Below are positions 62,490 through 64,000 of a stretch of 64,000 bases of DNA, in pieces (the stretch's first letter is position 1; each line of letters opens with the position of its first letter). Origin of the DNA: Bacillus atrophaeus (lineage in GTDB: Bacteria > Bacillota > Bacilli > Bacillales > Bacillaceae); assembly GCF_001584335.1 (NCBI RefSeq), contig NZ_LSBB01000020.1, positions 620,001-684,000 on the forward strand, in the 5' to 3' direction. Position numbers and translations under genes: made by a program. Below the pieces are notes generated by a model. That model saw only the letters and a program-made list of their open reading frames with translations, ran no database searches and was not told where the DNA came from.

Positions 62490-63275
62490 ATGAAACAAGC
62501 AGTATTATACGTTGGTCATGGAAGCCGGCTGAAACAGGCGCAAAAAGAAGCGGCAGCATTTTTACAAGGATGCAAGGCGCATGTCTCCGCGCCAATTCAG
62601 GAAATCAGTTTTTTAGAATTGCAGGAGCCGTCAATTAAGACGGGCTTTGAAGCATGTATAAAGCAAGGTGCCACTCACATAGCGGTGGTGCCTCTGCTTC
62701 TTTTAACGGCAGCTCATGCAAAGAAAGATATTCCCGAAGAAATTGCGTGCGCTGCCGCCCGTTATCCTGCAGTCAACATCACATACGGTAAGCCGATCGG
62801 GGTAGACGATGAAGTGGTTAAAGCAGTGTGCAATCGTTTAGAAGAAACAGGTGCTCCTTATGAAAACGCACGAGTTGTGCTGATTGGCAGAGGGAGTTCA
62901 GATCCCGCCGTGAAAAAAGATGTCACAGAAATCGCCGAGCGCCTTCAACGGATGGCGCCTGTCAAAGAAGTAATGCCCTGTTTTTTAACCGCGTGCAAAC
63001 CGAATTATCGGAACGTTTTTTCACAATTGAAACAAGGTGACGGCACTCCGGTCTTTGTTGTGCCGTACTTGCTGTTTACCGGTATGCTGATGAGTGAGAT
63101 TGAGAAAGAAGTGAAAAAGCTTCGAGACGTTAATCCGCATATCTATCTCGCCGCATATCTCGGTTTTCATCCTCATGTAAAAACCGCCTTTTTACATCGT
63201 GTGAATGAAACCATAGAAAATCAAAACGGTCAGTTTTATTTTGACAGAGGTTTATATGCTGCCGCTTCACATTAG
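62490..63275 (+). CDS. sirB: sirohydrochlorin ferrochelatase SirB
   Basis: 261 aa CbiX/SirB-type chelatase that inserts iron into sirohydrochlorin to make siroheme. The N-terminal VGHGSRLKQAQKEA (about 8-21) and the second-half VLIGRGSSDPAVKKD (about 129-143) show the duplicated domain; the metal-site histidines lie in the first half (His10 and His76). The ATG at 62490 follows the sumT stop by 1 base, with GCGAGGCGC as a weak ribosome binding site, so translation is probably coupled. Formerly ylnE. Confidence 0.93.
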   Translation: MKQAVLYVGHGSRLKQAQKEAAAFLQGCKAHVSAPIQEISFLELQEPSIKTGFEACIKQGATHIAVVPLLLLTAAHAKKDIPEEIACAAARYPAVNITYGKPIGVDDEVVKAVCNRLEETGAPYENARVVLIGRGSSDPAVKKDVTEIAERLQRMAPVKEVMPCFLTACKPNYRNVFSQLKQGDGTPVFVVPYLLFTGMLMSEIEKEVKKLRDVNPHIYLAAYLGFHPHVKTAFLHRVNETIENQNGQFYFDRGLYAAASH

Positions 63276-63744
63276 CCTGCGTGACAGGAAGGTCGTAATA
63301 GCGGGCGGCGGAAAGATTGCCCTGCGCAGGGTGAAAACGGTGCTTACCGAAGGGGCGGATATCACCCTGATCAGTCCGCGCGCGCTGCCTGAAATCAAGG
63401 TGATGGCAGAGGAACATCAGATCCGTTGGATACCGCGGAAAATTGACCAAGAAGACCTCCGCGAGGCATTTCTGATTATTGCCGCTACAGATGACGCAGG
63501 CGTCAATGAGCAGATCGCAAAGAACGCCTCTCCTTCTCAGCTTGTCAATTGTGTGAGTGCCGCAGAGCTTGGCAACGTGTATATGCCGAAAATCGTCCAA
63601 AAAGGGCATATTAAGGTTTCAGTTGCCACAAATGGAGCCAGTCCGAAGCACACAAAGCTGCTTGCAGAAAAAATTGATCAGCTGATTGACGAGGAATGTA
63701 TTCTTGAGGTTGAGAGACTATATAAAAAAAGAAGAAATACATAA
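63256..63744 (+). CDS. sirC: precorrin-2 dehydrogenase SirC
   Basis: 162 aa, the B. subtilis YlnF length. NAD+-dependent oxidation of precorrin-2 to sirohydrochlorin. The Rossmann motif VVIAGGGKIALRRV is near 13-26 and the CysG-type SVATNGASPKHTKLL near 121-135. It covers only the dehydrogenase half of a CysG-like protein; SumT and SirB supply the other activities. The ATG at 63256 follows AGAGG and overlaps the end of sirB by 20 bases; the TTG at 63241 is less likely. Last gene of the operon. Confidence 0.93.
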   Translation: MLPLHISLRDRKVVIAGGGKIALRRVKTVLTEGADITLISPRALPEIKVMAEEHQIRWIPRKIDQEDLREAFLIIAATDDAGVNEQIAKNASPSQLVNCVSAAELGNVYMPKIVQKGHIKVSVATNGASPKHTKLLAEKIDQLIDEECILEVERLYKKRRNT

Positions 63745-63772
63745 AGAACTGCCGCATACACGGCAGTTCTTT
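63743..63772. terminator. bidirectional terminator between sirC and rqcH
   Basis: A 12-bp perfect stem (AAAGAACTGCCG with its complement) around CATACA, with A/T runs at both ends, between convergent genes. Confidence 0.85.
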
Positions 63773-63842
63773 GTCGTTGATCAAATTGCGAAGCAGCAGA
63801 GCGAAAGAATGCTATGCTGTCAGCCCTTACACCTACAAAACA

Positions 63843-64000
63843 TCAGCTTTTTTTCAGCTGGATCACGACATCAGCATCTGGTGTTACAAACACGGTATGC
63901 TGGCTGTCATAAGTGACAAAACCGGGCTTTGCTCCGTTTGGCTTTTTCACATGTCTGATCTTTGTATAATCCACCGGAACAGAGCCGGATTCTTTTGCTT
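63843..64000 (-). CDS. rqcH: 3' end of RqcH (YloA), ribosome quality control factor (partial)
   Basis: On the minus strand the last 51 codons are open and end in a TGA at 63845-63843. The peptide contains [22 protein letters not shown], then a hydrophobic strand near HTVFV, as in the C-terminal NFACT-R domain of RqcH. RqcH binds stalled 50S subunits and adds alanine tails to the stuck peptide. The order sirC then yloA on the opposite strand matches B. subtilis. Most of the protein lies beyond the window. Confidence 0.88.
   Translation of the reverse strand, partial: AKESGSVPVDYTKIRHVKKPNGAKPGFVTYDSQHTVFVTPDADVVIQLKKS

Overview
The window reads as chromosomal backbone of a Bacillus of the B. 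subtilis species group. Gene order matches, as I remember it, the ylbK-to-yloA segment of B. subtilis 168. Several start sites chosen here reproduce the residue numbering of the 168 proteins (SpoVD Ser294, PBP2B Ser309, SpoIIGA Asp183, PyrR 181 aa). The proteins are close to 168 but clearly not identical, so I infer a sister species such as B. velezensis or B. amyloliquefaciens; I cannot fix the species without a search. I see no insertion sequence, prophage, CRISPR array, tRNA or rRNA gene.

Layout. 1-5.6 kb holds the end of ylbK, the membrane protease ylbL, tRNA-modifying tmcAL (minus strand), ylbN-rpmF, spore regulator gerR, acetyltransferase ylbP (minus strand) and panE. 5.7-7.3 kb is bshC (bacillithiol). 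7.4-26.3 kb is the division and cell wall cluster: mraZ, rsmH, ftsL, pbpB, spoVD, murE, mraY, murD, spoVE, murG, murB, divIB, ylxW, ylxX, sbp, ftsA, ftsZ. The secreted protease gene bpr (26.6-31.0 kb) separates it from the sporulation sigma operon spoIIGA-sigE and sigG (31.1-33.8 kb). 34-40.4 kb holds ylmA, TPP-riboswitch-controlled ylmB, ylmC, ylmD, ylmE, sepF, ylmG, ylmH and divIVA, a second division locus. T-box-controlled ileS, ylyA, lspA and ylyB follow. 45.6-57.5 kb is the complete pyrimidine operon pyrR-P-B-C-AA-AB-K-D-F-E with three PyrR attenuators. 57.5-63.7 kb is the S-box-led sulfate assimilation and siroheme operon cysH-cysP-sat-cysC-sumT-sirB-sirC. The window ends in the 3' end of rqcH (yloA) on the minus strand.

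How the genes work together. The cluster couples precursor synthesis (murE, mraY, murD, murG, murB) to septal machinery (FtsZ, FtsA, FtsL, DivIB, PBP2B, SepF) and reuses it in sporulation through SpoVD and SpoVE. SpoIIGA activates pro-sigma-E in the mother cell and SigG acts in the forespore. The pyr operon makes UMP from bicarbonate, glutamine and aspartate. The cys operon imports sulfate, activates it to APS/PAPS, reduces it to sulfite and builds siroheme for a sulfite reductase encoded elsewhere.

Novelty. I found no undescribed multi-gene system. The best leads are small: a second S-box-like element in the cysH leader, a 33-codon ORF bridging murE and mraY, a spaced inverted repeat between cysC and sumT, and several strong leader hairpins that are not ordinary terminators.
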